Assembly (NCBI GenBank): GCA_964510235.1
Contig: CAZEBF010000009.1
Span: 1 to 32,472, forward strand
From: CAYUUR01 sp964510235
Lineage (GTDB): Bacteria > Patescibacteriota > Saccharimonadia > Saccharimonadales > CAYUUR01
Direction of reading: 5' to 3'
Length of the DNA stretch: 32,472 bases
Positions 8,053-15,901 of this stretch are shown piece after piece; positions within the stretch are counted from its first letter, which is position 1; every line of letters starts with the position of its first letter. The notes under the pieces were generated by a model. It was not told the DNA's origin and searched no databases. It saw only the letters and a list, made by a program, of their open reading frames with translations. The translations under genes and the position numbers were made by a program.

Positions 8053-8838
8053 ATGGACACTAACAAACAAGCAATCATTAGCCTCAGTAACGTTGATCAA
8101 TCATTTGTGGTTGGTGAGGAAAAGATTGATGTTTTGCATGACATCAACTTCAACCTGTCGCCAAATACCTTTAATATAATCTATGGTCCGTCCGGGTCTG
8201 GTAAGTCAACGTTACTTAACATTTTGTCAGGTTTACAGAAACCATCGTCAGGTACAGTCGTTTTTGGTGGCAGCAAATTGTATGAGTTGAACCCGAACGA
8301 GCTGGCAGCGTTTAGAGCTAACCAGATCGGTATTGTCTACCAACAGAACTACTGGGTAAAAAGTTTGAATGTGGTAGAAAATGTTTCTATGCCGATGTAC
8401 TTTTTGGGCTACTCACGTAGTACGGCAGCAAAAATTGCACTGGCAGCACTTGAGCAAGTAGGTATGGCCTCCTACGCCAAAAAGAATCCATCATTATTAT
8501 CTGGTGGTGAGCAACAACGTGTAGCGACAGCACGAGCGATTGCTAATAACCCACTGTTTATTATTGCCGATGAACCGACCGGTAGCTTAGATAGTAAGAA
8601 CGGTGACATGATTATGGGTCTTTTACAGAAATGTCAAACGGATTTGAAGCGAACAATTATTCTGGTCACGCACAACATGGAATACCTGCCTCTTGCTGAT
8701 AACCTTTTGCATATCGAAGATGGACACGTAGTTGAGCAGCATGATGAAAGTATCAAAGAAACAGCCGACCTATTACTTGATCAAATGAAACAGCGAATTG
8801 ATCGCTTAGCAAAGGCAAAAGTGTATGGAGAACGATAA
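8053..8838 (+). CDS. ABC transporter ATP-binding protein, LolD/MacB type
   Basis: This 261-aa nucleotide-binding subunit has every expected motif: Walker A GPSGSGKST (45-53), Q-loop YQQ (96-98), signature LSGGEQQR (149-156), Walker B LFIIADEP (168-175) with D-loop SLD, and the switch His in VTHN (207). The spacing and sequence match the LolD/MacB/FtsE branch, which drives mechanical work on exported proteins or lipoproteins rather than classic import. It starts 2 nt after the stop of the giant surface protein with no ribosome-binding site of its own, so translation probably re-initiates. It overlaps the permease gene by 14 nt, which indicates an obligate pair. The C-terminal 40 residues after the H-loop are charged and helical. 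Confidence 0.93.
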   Translation: MDTNKQAIISLSNVDQSFVVGEEKIDVLHDINFNLSPNTFNIIYGPSGSGKSTLLNILSGLQKPSSGTVVFGGSKLYELNPNELAAFRANQIGIVYQQNYWVKSLNVVENVSMPMYFLGYSRSTAAKIALAALEQVGMASYAKKNPSLLSGGEQQRVATARAIANNPLFIIADEPTGSLDSKNGDMIMGLLQKCQTDLKRTIILVTHNMEYLPLADNLLHIEDGHVVEQHDESIKETADLLLDQMKQRIDRLAKAKVYGER

Positions 8839-10114
8839 AATCCCTACTAACTTGCCACGAGCCAAGTCGACGGAACTTTCCAGCCCCGACCCAACGCGTA
8901 CCAATGCTAAGGCGAAGTACCGTGCTATTCAGCTACGAATTATTTTTCATCTGGCTTTTCGAAACATTGCCAGCAAAAAGCTTCGCTCATTCTTGACGGT
9001 CTTTGGTGTGGTTATTGGTATTGGTTCAATTTTCTTCTTGTTGTCTTTTGGTATTGGTATTCAAGAGTTGGTGACCCGACAAGTAATAGGCGATAAATCA
9101 CTCAAGGCCTTGGATGTAACCTCACCCAACTCACGTATCCTCCAACTTGATGACACTGCAATTAACAAGATTAGAACGTTCCCGCACGTCGAGAAAGTTG
9201 GTCTGCAGTATTCCTTCCCAGGCAGTATCGGCTTCAATGGTGGTGAGGTTGATAGCGTTGTCTACGGAATTAATGATGACTACCAGTCAACCACGAGCTT
9301 TAACTTGACTAAAGGCCGTTTACTGAATAGTAACGATCTTCGATCAGTTGTGCTCAACGCGTCCGCACTCAAATCAATTGGTATTGAGGATCAGTCAAAA
9401 GCCGTTGGTCAGAAGATTAACTTGGTTATCCCACTGCAAAAAGTAAAAGCTAACCAAGCTGAGATTCGTGATGAGTTTACCATTGTTGGGGTTATTGAGT
9501 CTGGTGCGGGTAGCGAAATATTTACTATCAGTGAGATTTTCACCGTGGCTGGCGTGCCATCTTATCAGCAGATCAAAGTCGTTAGTGATGACACTAAGAA
9601 TATTCCAGATCTACGCAAACAAATAGAGAGCAATGGCTTTCAAACAGCTTCACTCGTGGACACTCTGGAAGAAATAAATCAGATCTTCAAGTTCTTTAAT
9701 GTAATTCTGGTCAGTTTTGGCTCCATTGGAATGATTGTGGCGGTTCTAGGAATGTTTAACACGCTAACAATCTCATTGCTAGAACGTACTAAAGAGATTG
9801 GTCTGATGATGGCGCTGGGTGGCCGGCGATCAGACATGCGCAAACTGTTTATTTTTGAAGCTTTACTTATCTCACTGGCGGGTGCCGTGGTCGGTATTCT
9901 ACTGGCAATTCTGGGTGGCACGGCAGTAAACACATACCTTAATGCTGGGGCTCGTGGCCGCGGTGTAACGCAGTCGTTCAGCGTCTTTGCGTACCCGGCC
10001 TGGACCATCATTGCTATTATTTCGTTCACTTTATTCGTGGGCTTGCTAGTCGTTTACTTCCCTGCCCGTCGTGCAGAAAAGATTAATCCAATCGATGCTC
10101 TGCGCCGCGAATAG
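8825..10114 (+). CDS. ABC transporter permease, MacB/FtsX type
   Basis: This 429-aa membrane subunit has the MacB topology: a cytoplasmic N-terminus, a first transmembrane helix at about residues 55-77 following FRNIASKKLRSFLTV, a large extracellular domain of about 200 residues, then three helices near 287-310, 340-365 and 390-415. It ends in the conserved PARRAEKINPIDALRRE tail. The NIxxxKLRSxLTxxGVxIGI stretch is diagnostic of the family. It partners the ATPase encoded just upstream, with overlapping reading frames. Together they may extrude, fold or release a surface product. The co-transcribed giant protein is the obvious candidate, but that is inference; MacB-type pairs also export peptides and antibiotics. 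Confidence 0.92.
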   Translation: MENDKIPTNLPRAKSTELSSPDPTRTNAKAKYRAIQLRIIFHLAFRNIASKKLRSFLTVFGVVIGIGSIFFLLSFGIGIQELVTRQVIGDKSLKALDVTSPNSRILQLDDTAINKIRTFPHVEKVGLQYSFPGSIGFNGGEVDSVVYGINDDYQSTTSFNLTKGRLLNSNDLRSVVLNASALKSIGIEDQSKAVGQKINLVIPLQKVKANQAEIRDEFTIVGVIESGAGSEIFTISEIFTVAGVPSYQQIKVVSDDTKNIPDLRKQIESNGFQTASLVDTLEEINQIFKFFNVILVSFGSIGMIVAVLGMFNTLTISLLERTKEIGLMMALGGRRSDMRKLFIFEALLISLAGAVVGILLAILGGTAVNTYLNAGARGRGVTQSFSVFAYPAWTIIAIISFTLFVGLLVVYFPARRAEKINPIDALRRE

Positions 10115-10143
10115 TTGCAGCTTACTCTCGACGATTGTATAAT
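10115..10143 (+). promoter_or_regulatory. Predicted promoter of the alpha/beta hydrolase gene
   Basis: TTGCAG (10115-10120), a 17-bp spacer and a perfect TATAAT (10138-10143). The ATG follows 9 nt after the -10, so the transcript would have almost no 5' leader. Confidence 0.7.
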
Positions 10144-10152
10144 TAGTAAATA

Positions 10153-11154
10153 ATGAGCGGACAAGCCAAAGATTTCTGGATGCCACACGAGCAAGAGTCA
10201 TTGATGACGCCTGCCGATCATGAAACGCAAGCTGATCTGGAGCACACCAGTCTGCCTCAGTTCATAGAAGATATCGACAGGCGTAGTAATACAACGCAAC
10301 ACGACTTTGGCAATGATGGTTCAATCACACTTACGCAAATGCGAGGCGATAATGAAGCCTCGTCAAAACGAGCGCTTGTATTGTTCTATCCGTACGGTAA
10401 TGGCAGTACGCCAGCCATGAAACTACGTGGACGTGTCTATCAAGCATACCTTGGTGATGACCGACAGGTTGTCTCTGTCCCGAACAATATGTTCATGAAA
10501 CCTACCTATACTTTGTCGGAAAATGTACCTCCAACACATGCAGTGGCGCAGAATACCGTGCGCGCCTTGCAAGAGGTTGGCATCGAAGAAGTTGATGTTG
10601 TGGGTGAATCTTTAGGAGCCATGTTTGGCTCCTTTGCTTTGCTAGCAGCTTATGATCATCTGGATGTTAAGTCGGCCAGCCTCAAAGACGCACCGAACAC
10701 AGTCGACCGCAGCGATAAGCAACTGAAGAAGGATTTTCAAGGCAAAGGTACCGAAAACTTGCAGAAGTTGAATCAGGTGATTCATATGACTGGTTTGCCA
10801 GCATTGGTGGATGCACAACATGCTCACGGCGGTTTTCGTGCTATACCACAGATGCTAGGTTTGGCGCGCTTCCAGCTTGGGGCAATGTATGGGCCAAATG
10901 CACAGCTTAGGCCAAGCATGGCAGAGCGCACCTTTGTTGATACGCTGGTAGCTAGCCCTGTTGCTACTCAGCTTGGTTCGCATCTGCAAATTGTTCGTTA
11001 CGAAAGTAGTGCCATCTGCACTCCAGAGATAGAGACTGACTTGGCATCTCATGGCTTGCTAGAAAATTTGGTTACTGTTAAGTACCTAGGCCATGAAGGC
11101 ACTGATCATGTTGTGATGAACGCTTTACTCAACCGTACCGCAATTGCCAGCTAA
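10153..11154 (+). CDS. Alpha/beta-hydrolase-fold protein, 333 aa
   Basis: The central part fits an alpha/beta hydrolase: a strand ALVLFYPYGNG (74-84) at the oxyanion position, then VDVVGESLGAMFG (147-159) holding the nucleophile elbow G-E-S-L-G with Ser153. A histidine near the C-terminus (GHEGTDH, 313-319) could complete the triad. The first 60 residues are acidic and probably disordered. There is no signal peptide, so it is likely cytoplasmic. The substrate cannot be read from sequence. ATG 10153 has no Shine-Dalgarno sequence and lies 9 nt after a good -10, suggesting a leaderless or nearly leaderless message. It converges on smpB with a 3-nt gap and no terminator. Confidence 0.7.
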   Translation: MSGQAKDFWMPHEQESLMTPADHETQADLEHTSLPQFIEDIDRRSNTTQHDFGNDGSITLTQMRGDNEASSKRALVLFYPYGNGSTPAMKLRGRVYQAYLGDDRQVVSVPNNMFMKPTYTLSENVPPTHAVAQNTVRALQEVGIEEVDVVGESLGAMFGSFALLAAYDHLDVKSASLKDAPNTVDRSDKQLKKDFQGKGTENLQKLNQVIHMTGLPALVDAQHAHGGFRAIPQMLGLARFQLGAMYGPNAQLRPSMAERTFVDTLVASPVATQLGSHLQIVRYESSAICTPEIETDLASHGLLENLVTVKYLGHEGTDHVVMNALLNRTAIAS

Positions 11155-11157
11155 ACC

Positions 11158-11610
11158 TTACAAACCGTGTGCGCGAATGTCGCGAGCTTGATCACGGGCT
11201 TTGAGTGTCTGCCGTTTGTCGTAGAGCTTTTTGCCTTTACCGACGGCAATCTGAAGTTTTATAAAACGACCGCGTGTCAGGACTGCCGTTGGAACAATTG
11301 ACTTACCTTCATGCTTGGCGGCGATAAGCGCATCAATCTCACGTCGTTTAGCCAGTAGTTTACGGCTGCGCGTTTGATTAGATTCACTAATGGGGATTCC
11401 AGTTGTACCTGAAATAGTTGCGTTGAGCAGCCAGAGTTCGTTGTCTTTGACGACGACATATGCGCCACGTAGGTTGCCGTGCCCCATGCGTAAGGCCTTA
11501 GTTTCGGCGCCACTCAAAGAAATACCTACAGTCAGTTTATCGCCAAGGTCGTAATCAAATGTGGCCCGGCGGTTGCTAATCAGGCCGGCTGGTGCTCGTT
11601 TCTTTTTCAT
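11158..11610 (-). CDS. smpB: SsrA-binding protein SmpB
   Basis: At 150 aa this is the usual SmpB length. The family signature runs throughout: NRRATFDYDL near residue 18, GISLSGAETKALRMG (29-43), NLRGAYVVVKDNELWLLN, the R-x-RKLLAKRREID block, G-x-x-IVPTAVL, and the basic tail KKLYDKRQTLKARD. That tail enters the decoding centre of stalled ribosomes. SmpB delivers tmRNA in trans-translation, which rescues stalled ribosomes and tags incomplete proteins. The tmRNA gene is not in this window. The ATG at 11610 has no Shine-Dalgarno sequence, but a -10 (TATAAG, 11616-11621) ends 5 nt upstream, so the message is predicted to be leaderless. Confidence 0.96.
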   Translation of the reverse strand: MKKKRAPAGLISNRRATFDYDLGDKLTVGISLSGAETKALRMGHGNLRGAYVVVKDNELWLLNATISGTTGIPISESNQTRSRKLLAKRREIDALIAAKHEGKSIVPTAVLTRGRFIKLQIAVGKGKKLYDKRQTLKARDQARDIRAHGL

Positions 11611-11652
11611 AACATCTTATAGTATGTCAGATTCTGCGCCAGTCACCAACGG

Positions 11653-12867
11653 TCACTCAGGCAGGTATACGCCGTCCTGATAGGCGTTAGTGCGCTGTGT
11701 TTCTTGTACAGATGATTTAACCGTATCCCACAAACTAGGATCATTGAGCGTAACTTTACGCCAGTACCACCACTCTGCACCCCACAAATACATTTCTTTC
11801 ATGCCGGTGCCCTTACCGTACTCAATACGAGCAGCCAGGCGTTCGGCGTTCATCGATTTGTCTTGCTCCTCGATTGAAGTTTGTCGTAAATCATAGCCAC
11901 TTGGTACCCATGGCTCAGCCTGTAACTCATGAATAATCATGTCTTTTCCTTGGGTTATTTCTTGTGCGCCTGCCAAGAACCCGTAAAACCAAGGTGGAAA
12001 TGGATACTCAAAGTAACGCTTGGTGATTGTTTTGTCCCAGACGCGCTTGTAGACCGATACCCCATACTTGTCTGGTGTTGGAGCGTTTACGGGAATACCA
12101 ACGGCATTGTTGCTACGGGTAATAATCACCGGCGTGTCAGGGTCCTTTGCTTTAACAAAGTTATACTCATCTACTAAACGCTCCCTGGTAAAGTCAGGAC
12201 AGTTACCAAAAGCTTTCAAAAAGAATTCATTCTCAAGTTGGTAGCTTACAAGCGCTGGGCTGTCTTTGTAGCGATCAATCACTTTGCCCATAACGACTTT
12301 TAATTTGGGTGCCCATTCAGACATTGGCTGGTCCCTTGCCCAGTCTGGCATGTGACACTCAGGCCAGCGTGGTTGCCGTAAGCCAATCGCTAGCGAGACA
12401 CGAACATTATTCTCTTCGGCCATGGCCATCTGCCAATCCAGCTCGCTAAAGTCATACTCACCAGGCGTTTTTTCGATCGATTCCCAGTAACTGACCAACC
12501 GGATATCTCGAATGCCAGCATCGTTGATAATTGCGTTGAGGGTTTTCTGAGGGTCAAGACCAAAGTAACGGGCATAACGTGGTACAAAGGTAGTGCCTAT
12601 CACAGTTGGTTGGTCGGCATGTTTGTGAATATACCACTGAGCGATCCCATACATACTGCCAACTACAAAAATCATCAGAGCTGTCAGGGTGAGCAGTATT
12701 CTCTGGCCGATCGAGCGTTCTCGCCACCAATAACGTGGCTTCTCGAATCGAACAGCTTTCTGGACATGATGCCAGAGTCTAGTGCGGTTGCGACGCTCGT
12801 TACTCCCCCAATTACGATCGTAAAATGGTCGCTGCTGCTTGGTGTTTCGCTTGTTTGGTTTTGCCAT
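11653..12867 (-). CDS. Membrane-anchored glycoside hydrolase, clan GH-A (TIM barrel), 404 aa
   Basis: A basic cytoplasmic N-terminus (1-56) precedes one membrane helix (57-80); the rest should lie outside the membrane. The catalytic part resembles beta-galactosidase/endoglycanase TIM barrels of clan GH-A. GIRDIRLVSYWESIEKTPGEYDF is the strand-2 region. YQLENEF (209-215) supplies a strand-4 Asn-Glu pair with Glu214 as the likely acid/base. HELQAEPW (313-320) supplies a candidate nucleophile, probably Glu318. The exact family and substrate are uncertain. The gene is divergent from a glycosyltransferase and their starts are about 20 nt apart, so the two may act on the same cell-surface glycan. 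No Shine-Dalgarno sequence precedes the ATG. Confidence 0.75.
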   Translation of the reverse strand: MAKPNKRNTKQQRPFYDRNWGSNERRNRTRLWHHVQKAVRFEKPRYWWRERSIGQRILLTLTALMIFVVGSMYGIAQWYIHKHADQPTVIGTTFVPRYARYFGLDPQKTLNAIINDAGIRDIRLVSYWESIEKTPGEYDFSELDWQMAMAEENNVRVSLAIGLRQPRWPECHMPDWARDQPMSEWAPKLKVVMGKVIDRYKDSPALVSYQLENEFFLKAFGNCPDFTRERLVDEYNFVKAKDPDTPVIITRSNNAVGIPVNAPTPDKYGVSVYKRVWDKTITKRYFEYPFPPWFYGFLAGAQEITQGKDMIIHELQAEPWVPSGYDLRQTSIEEQDKSMNAERLAARIEYGKGTGMKEMYLWGAEWWYWRKVTLNDPSLWDTVKSSVQETQRTNAYQDGVYLPE

Positions 12868-12886
12868 GTATAGTTATGTGGAGCCT

Positions 12887-13690
12887 ATGAAAAAAGCATT
12901 AACATTGTCGATAATTATACCTGTTTATAATGAGGAAAGCCATCTCAAAGCATGTCTCCAATCGATCGCCAACCAATCTGATGCGCCCGACGAAGTCATC
13001 GTAGTTGATAATAATTCAACAGACCGTTCGGTGGAGATTGCACGTTCGTTTCATTTTGTGCGAGTTATCAAGGAGTCACAACAAGGCATTACACCGGCGC
13101 GAAACAAAGGCTTTAATGCGACTACATGCAATTTGTTAGGAAGAATTGATGCAGACACACATTTGCCTCCTGACTGGGTGCGCCAAGTTCGGCGTTTCTA
13201 TAGTAGCCCAAGCCGACATGCTACTGCTCTCACTGGCGGGTGTGCGTTTTATAATATTCCGATGCCACGGGTTGATGCCTGGATCACAAGCCAATTTGTT
13301 TTCAGAATGAACCGTTTTTTGATGGGTCATTATGTTTTGTGGGGATCAAATATGGTGCTGCCAGCAAAAGTTTGGGGAATCGTGGCCAAACAGACGTGTC
13401 CTGAAACTCCTGGCATACATGAAGACCTTGACTTGGCTATTCATCTGCATCGCCAAGGCTACGACATTGCTTACCAGGCAACCCTTACAGTAGGCGCTCG
13501 TATGAGACGTGTTTTTGAGGATCATGATAAGTTGTGGCCTAATCTGATGATGTGGCCGCAAACATTGCGAGCTCATCATATTACAACTTGGCCACTGAGT
13601 CTGGTCGGCGCTGTTTTCTTGTATGGTTCACAAGTTGTGCCACGTAGTGCCGTGTGGTTGGCTAAACGTTTTGGTTGGCAACCTCGCTAG
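12887..13690 (+). CDS. Family-2 glycosyltransferase, 267 aa
   Basis: The start is placed at ATG 12887, preceded by GGAG; longer versions would add residues that overlap the divergent gene. The protein opens with the GT-A core LSIIIPVYNEESHL, then DEVIVVDNNSTDRSVEIA, GITPARNKGF and a metal-binding GRIDADTHLP motif (a DxD variant). The later EDLDLAIHLHRQGYDIAY segment matches the catalytic-base region of GT2 enzymes. It should move a sugar from a nucleotide donor onto a lipid or polysaccharide. The C-terminal hydrophobic stretch (PLSLVGAVFLYGSQVV) may attach it to the membrane. Its stop codon directly abuts the stop codon of the convergent nuclease gene. Confidence 0.88.
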   Translation: MKKALTLSIIIPVYNEESHLKACLQSIANQSDAPDEVIVVDNNSTDRSVEIARSFHFVRVIKESQQGITPARNKGFNATTCNLLGRIDADTHLPPDWVRQVRRFYSSPSRHATALTGGCAFYNIPMPRVDAWITSQFVFRMNRFLMGHYVLWGSNMVLPAKVWGIVAKQTCPETPGIHEDLDLAIHLHRQGYDIAYQATLTVGARMRRVFEDHDKLWPNLMMWPQTLRAHHITTWPLSLVGAVFLYGSQVVPRSAVWLAKRFGWQPR

Positions 13691-14260
13691 TTATTCTGGA
13701 TTAGACGTAAAGCCACCATATTGGTTGGTCTCGGGACTACATTCATTCCATAGACCGCGATTGGCTTGGCGCGCTTCTGTCTGCAGCTGCTTGAATTCTT
13801 CGAGTTTAGTGAAAGGAAAGCTGGTGTATGCAAAGCCGTAACCCTGTTTGATGAGTTCTGAATTGACCAACCGTCCATCAGGTAGATAGACGTATCGAAG
13901 CAACCGGTTGTAGCGGTCGCGATTGGTGTTGAGCGGATCGGCTGCTAATCTTACGGCTTGGGTTCCAACAAGTTCTTTGGTAAACGTACTAGCCGCTCGG
14001 CCAAAACACTGAACTGGCTTACGTGGGTCTTCTGTCTCTGGCGTGTCGACACCAATCATACGGATCTTTTCTTCTACACCCGACATATCAACCGTAATGG
14101 TGTCGCCATCATTCAGCTCAGTTACACGAAAGTAGCCAGCTGGCACAGGCTGTTGGTTACCGCCCATCACCTCCACCCGGGGCACAACATAGGCACCAAT
14201 AACCAGAATCAATAGTGACACCAACAGATTGAACATTTTGCGCTGAGTGCGCTTATTCAT
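13691..14260 (-). CDS. Membrane-anchored thermonuclease-family (SNase-like) nuclease, 189 aa
   Basis: An N-terminal hydrophobic segment (about 10-27) acts as a signal anchor. The OB-fold nuclease core follows: ELNDGDTITVD (48-58) with the calcium-binding aspartates, KIRMIGVDTPE (65-75) with catalytic Arg67 and Glu75, and DRYNRLLRYVYL with the second catalytic Arg119. This matches the Arg35/Glu43/Arg87 set of staphylococcal nuclease. It should cut extracellular DNA or RNA, fitting an organism that must scavenge nucleotides (inference). The start has GGGGGTG upstream as ribosome-binding site. It lies 18 nt downstream of, and in the same direction as, the CobO-like gene. Confidence 0.9.
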   Translation of the reverse strand: MNKRTQRKMFNLLVSLLILVIGAYVVPRVEVMGGNQQPVPAGYFRVTELNDGDTITVDMSGVEEKIRMIGVDTPETEDPRKPVQCFGRAASTFTKELVGTQAVRLAADPLNTNRDRYNRLLRYVYLPDGRLVNSELIKQGYGFAYTSFPFTKLEEFKQLQTEARQANRGLWNECSPETNQYGGFTSNPE

Positions 14261-14278
14261 GCACCCCCACTTTCTTGT

Positions 14279-14848
14279 TTAGTAATCGATGCCTTTGTTG
14301 GCTAAGAACTTATCATCAAAGTGATGTTTGATTTTGGTCATGTTGGTGGCGATATCGACGTAGTCGAGTAATTGATCAGGAAAGTTGCGACCAGTTAGGC
14401 AAAGGTTGGTTTTAGGCGACTTGTCTTTGATGAGCTTTTCTACTGCGCTTACTTCTACTAAACCGTCATTCATAGCATTATTGATTTCATCACATATCAC
14501 GAGGTCAAAGTCACCGCTGGTGGCAGCCTTGTAGGCTTCGGCGTACGTGTCGGCGGCGGCCTGTTTGTGCTCGTCTTCAGTAATACCTTTGGCGCTGAGA
14601 TCACCTGCCTGGTAAAAGCCTTTACCGCCCTTGTAAAAGTAGAGTTTTTCTTCATACAAAGGCTGGATCTTAGCGATAAACCGGTGCTCACCAACTTCCC
14701 AGTGTTTAATGAATTGAATGAAAGCCACAGACCAGTCGGTACCAAGTGCTCGCGTCATTAGGCCCATGCTGGCGCTGGTCTTGCCTTTGCTTTCGCCAGT
14801 GTAGACAATCACGACGCTCTTTTTTTGTTTGTAATCTTCGAATGCCAT
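14279..14848 (-). CDS. CobO/BtuR-family ATP:cob(I)alamin adenosyltransferase-like P-loop protein
   Basis: This 189-aa protein has the CobA/CobO/BtuR layout: strand VVIVYTG, P-loop GESKGKT (18-24) in the reversed-helix style of this family, SVAFIQFIKHW, a central YKGGKGFYQAGD region, and DLVICDEINNAMNDGL with the conserved Asp-Glu and Asn. The family moves adenosyl from ATP to cob(I)alamin. No other cobalamin gene is visible nearby, so it may serve salvage or another ATP-dependent role. The P-loop reads GESKGKT where the family usually has GNGKGKT. The ATG follows a TACAAT -10 by 6 nt and has no Shine-Dalgarno sequence, so it is predicted leaderless. Confidence 0.88.
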   Translation of the reverse strand: MAFEDYKQKKSVVIVYTGESKGKTSASMGLMTRALGTDWSVAFIQFIKHWEVGEHRFIAKIQPLYEEKLYFYKGGKGFYQAGDLSAKGITEDEHKQAAADTYAEAYKAATSGDFDLVICDEINNAMNDGLVEVSAVEKLIKDKSPKTNLCLTGRNFPDQLLDYVDIATNMTKIKHHFDDKFLANKGIDY

Positions 14849-14866
14849 TTTCTAATTGTAACCTAC

Positions 14867-15409
14867 TTAAACCGCAAACTCATCTGCTTCATGGACTTCA
14901 TGGAGTATCAGCAGTCTGGCCAGCCTGTCAGAACTAGCTAGTGTGCTGTTGCCTGGATGCATTTGGCGCAGCCTCCCAAAGGTTTCCAGTAAAGGGGTTG
15001 ACTCGTAGGCGCCGCTTTTTTCATGGAGTAGCTCGATTTTATCGATATCAAGTACTGTTGGATGGGTAGGATCGTCGTGCATATGTATATAGCGTTCGTA
15101 GGCAACATTAACGAGTTCAACTACCAGCCCGCGCAAGGTACGGTACTGTTCTCGTTCGGGCTCATCTTCTATTTCTTTAATTCGTTGTCCGCTTGGGCAC
15201 AGTCCCATTTGTTCTAAGACGTGCACAAGAAGGTACCGGCTGTCGCCGTAAGTATCAGCTTCTTTAAGCAAGGCAGGCATATCATAAGCAGAGATATCTG
15301 GAGAGGTAAAGAAAATTTCATCGATCGGTTCTGTCATAGCCTCTTCGTAGGTGAATGGCACTGCCTGCAGACCACTATTCCGCTCTTGCCGATCCTCAAT
15401 GCTGCTCAT
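14867..15409 (-). CDS. Hypothetical protein, 180 aa, soluble and acidic
   Basis: I do not recognise this protein. It is mostly helical, acidic and His-containing, with no signal peptide, membrane segment or catalytic motif that I can name. A helix-rich middle (about 70-110) and a Leu-rich C-terminus (about 155-175) could mediate protein contacts. It is a clear gene: a textbook Shine-Dalgarno AGGAGG lies just before ATG 15409 and a plausible promoter lies further upstream. The reading frame is open for the full length in a region with no better alternative. It is followed after 18 nt by the CobO-like gene in the same direction. Confidence 0.75.
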   Translation of the reverse strand: MSSIEDRQERNSGLQAVPFTYEEAMTEPIDEIFFTSPDISAYDMPALLKEADTYGDSRYLLVHVLEQMGLCPSGQRIKEIEDEPEREQYRTLRGLVVELVNVAYERYIHMHDDPTHPTVLDIDKIELLHEKSGAYESTPLLETFGRLRQMHPGNSTLASSDRLARLLILHEVHEADEFAV

Positions 15410-15437
15410 TCCACACCTCCTTTTAATAGCTACTGTA

Positions 15438-15467
15438 AGTATACGTGGTGTAGTGGCATGAGCGCAA
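15438..15467 (-). promoter_or_regulatory. Predicted promoter of the 180-aa hypothetical gene
   Basis: On the minus strand, -35 TTGCGC (15462-15467), an 18-bp spacer and -10 TATACT (15438-15443). It predicts a short leader carrying the AGGAGG ribosome-binding site. Confidence 0.5.
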
Positions 15468-15468
15468 T

Positions 15469-15484
15469 ACGCTAGTGATAGCGT
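15469..15484. other. Small hairpin between the glutaredoxin-like and hypothetical genes
   Basis: ACGCTA and TAGCGT pair around a GTGA loop. It lies just past the stop of the glutaredoxin-like gene on the minus strand but lacks a T-run, so it is at best a weak terminator or mRNA end-stabiliser. Confidence 0.35.
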
Positions 15485-15490
15485 TTATGA

Positions 15491-15733
15491 CTATTTTGTA
15501 TACTTCTTCTTTTTTAGGATCTCGTCGATGGTTACTTTGTCAAAGCCGACAATTATTGTGCCATCTATATCGATGACGGGAATGCCCATCTGCCCGGACT
15601 TCTCTACTGACTCATGGGCGGCAGTTTCGTCTTTTTCTACATCCTTTTCCATATACTCGACGCCGAGTTTATCCAGATACTCCTTAGCTGCGTGACAAAA
15701 TGCGCACCAAACTGCACTGTAAACGATGATCAT
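15491..15733 (-). CDS. Glutaredoxin-like/NrdH-type thiol redox protein, 80 aa
   Basis: A compact thioredoxin fold: strand MIIVYSAVW, active site C10-A-F-C13, helix AAKEYLDKLG, strand VEYMEKDVEKD, cis-proline motif MGIPVIDIDG (Pro52), and GFDKVTIDEIL at the end. The length and the layout around CxxC match the NrdH/YruB-type glutaredoxins, which pass electrons to reductases or reduce mixed disulfides. AAAGGAA lies about 10 nt before the ATG as ribosome-binding site. It is transcribed away from the ATP synthase operon, and about 100 bp separate the two start regions. Confidence 0.92.
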   Translation of the reverse strand: MIIVYSAVWCAFCHAAKEYLDKLGVEYMEKDVEKDETAAHESVEKSGQMGIPVIDIDGTIIVGFDKVTIDEILKKKKYTK

Positions 15734-15789
15734 GGGCCAGTTCCTTTCGTGCTTATATGACTAGTATACGATACATTGAAATGAAAGTA

Positions 15790-15819
15790 TTGCACCTCTA
15801 GTGTCACTACTGATACAAT
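15790..15819 (+). promoter_or_regulatory. Promoter of the ATP synthase operon
   Basis: -35 TTGCAC (15790-15795), an 18-bp spacer and an extended -10 TGATACAAT (15811-15819). The expected transcription start is near 15826, only a few bases before the leader ORF at 15830. Confidence 0.75.
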
Positions 15820-15829
15820 ACTCCGGTAC

Positions 15830-15901
15830 ATGAAACACGCCGCCGTAACGACGACGAATCAGGGCAAGCCTAGCCGAGACCTCACAGGAGGCCTCGTTTA
15901 A
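15830..15901 (+). CDS. Predicted 23-codon leader ORF coupled to atpB
   Basis: ATG 15830 opens 23 codons ending in TAA at 15899-15901, and the last A of that stop is the first base of the atpB ATG (TAATG overlap). The peptide is basic and Thr-rich, with three ACG threonine codons in a row near codons 7-9, and resembles no ATP synthase subunit. The predicted transcription start lies 3-4 nt before its ATG, so it would be read from an almost leaderless mRNA. Codons 16-22 run through the hairpin at 15875-15896 that covers the atpB ribosome-binding site. It is probably a regulatory ORF rather than a functional peptide. Translation is inferred, not shown. Confidence 0.5.
   Translation: MKHAAVTTTNQGKPSRDLTGGLV
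15875..15896 (+). promoter_or_regulatory. Hairpin sequestering the atpB Shine-Dalgarno sequence
   Basis: CGAG-A-CCTC pairs with GAGG-C-CTCG around an ACAG loop: 8 bp with a single A/C mismatch. The AGGAGG ribosome-binding site of atpB (15886-15891) is buried in its loop and 3' arm. Ribosomes translating the leader ORF would open it. Confidence 0.6.
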
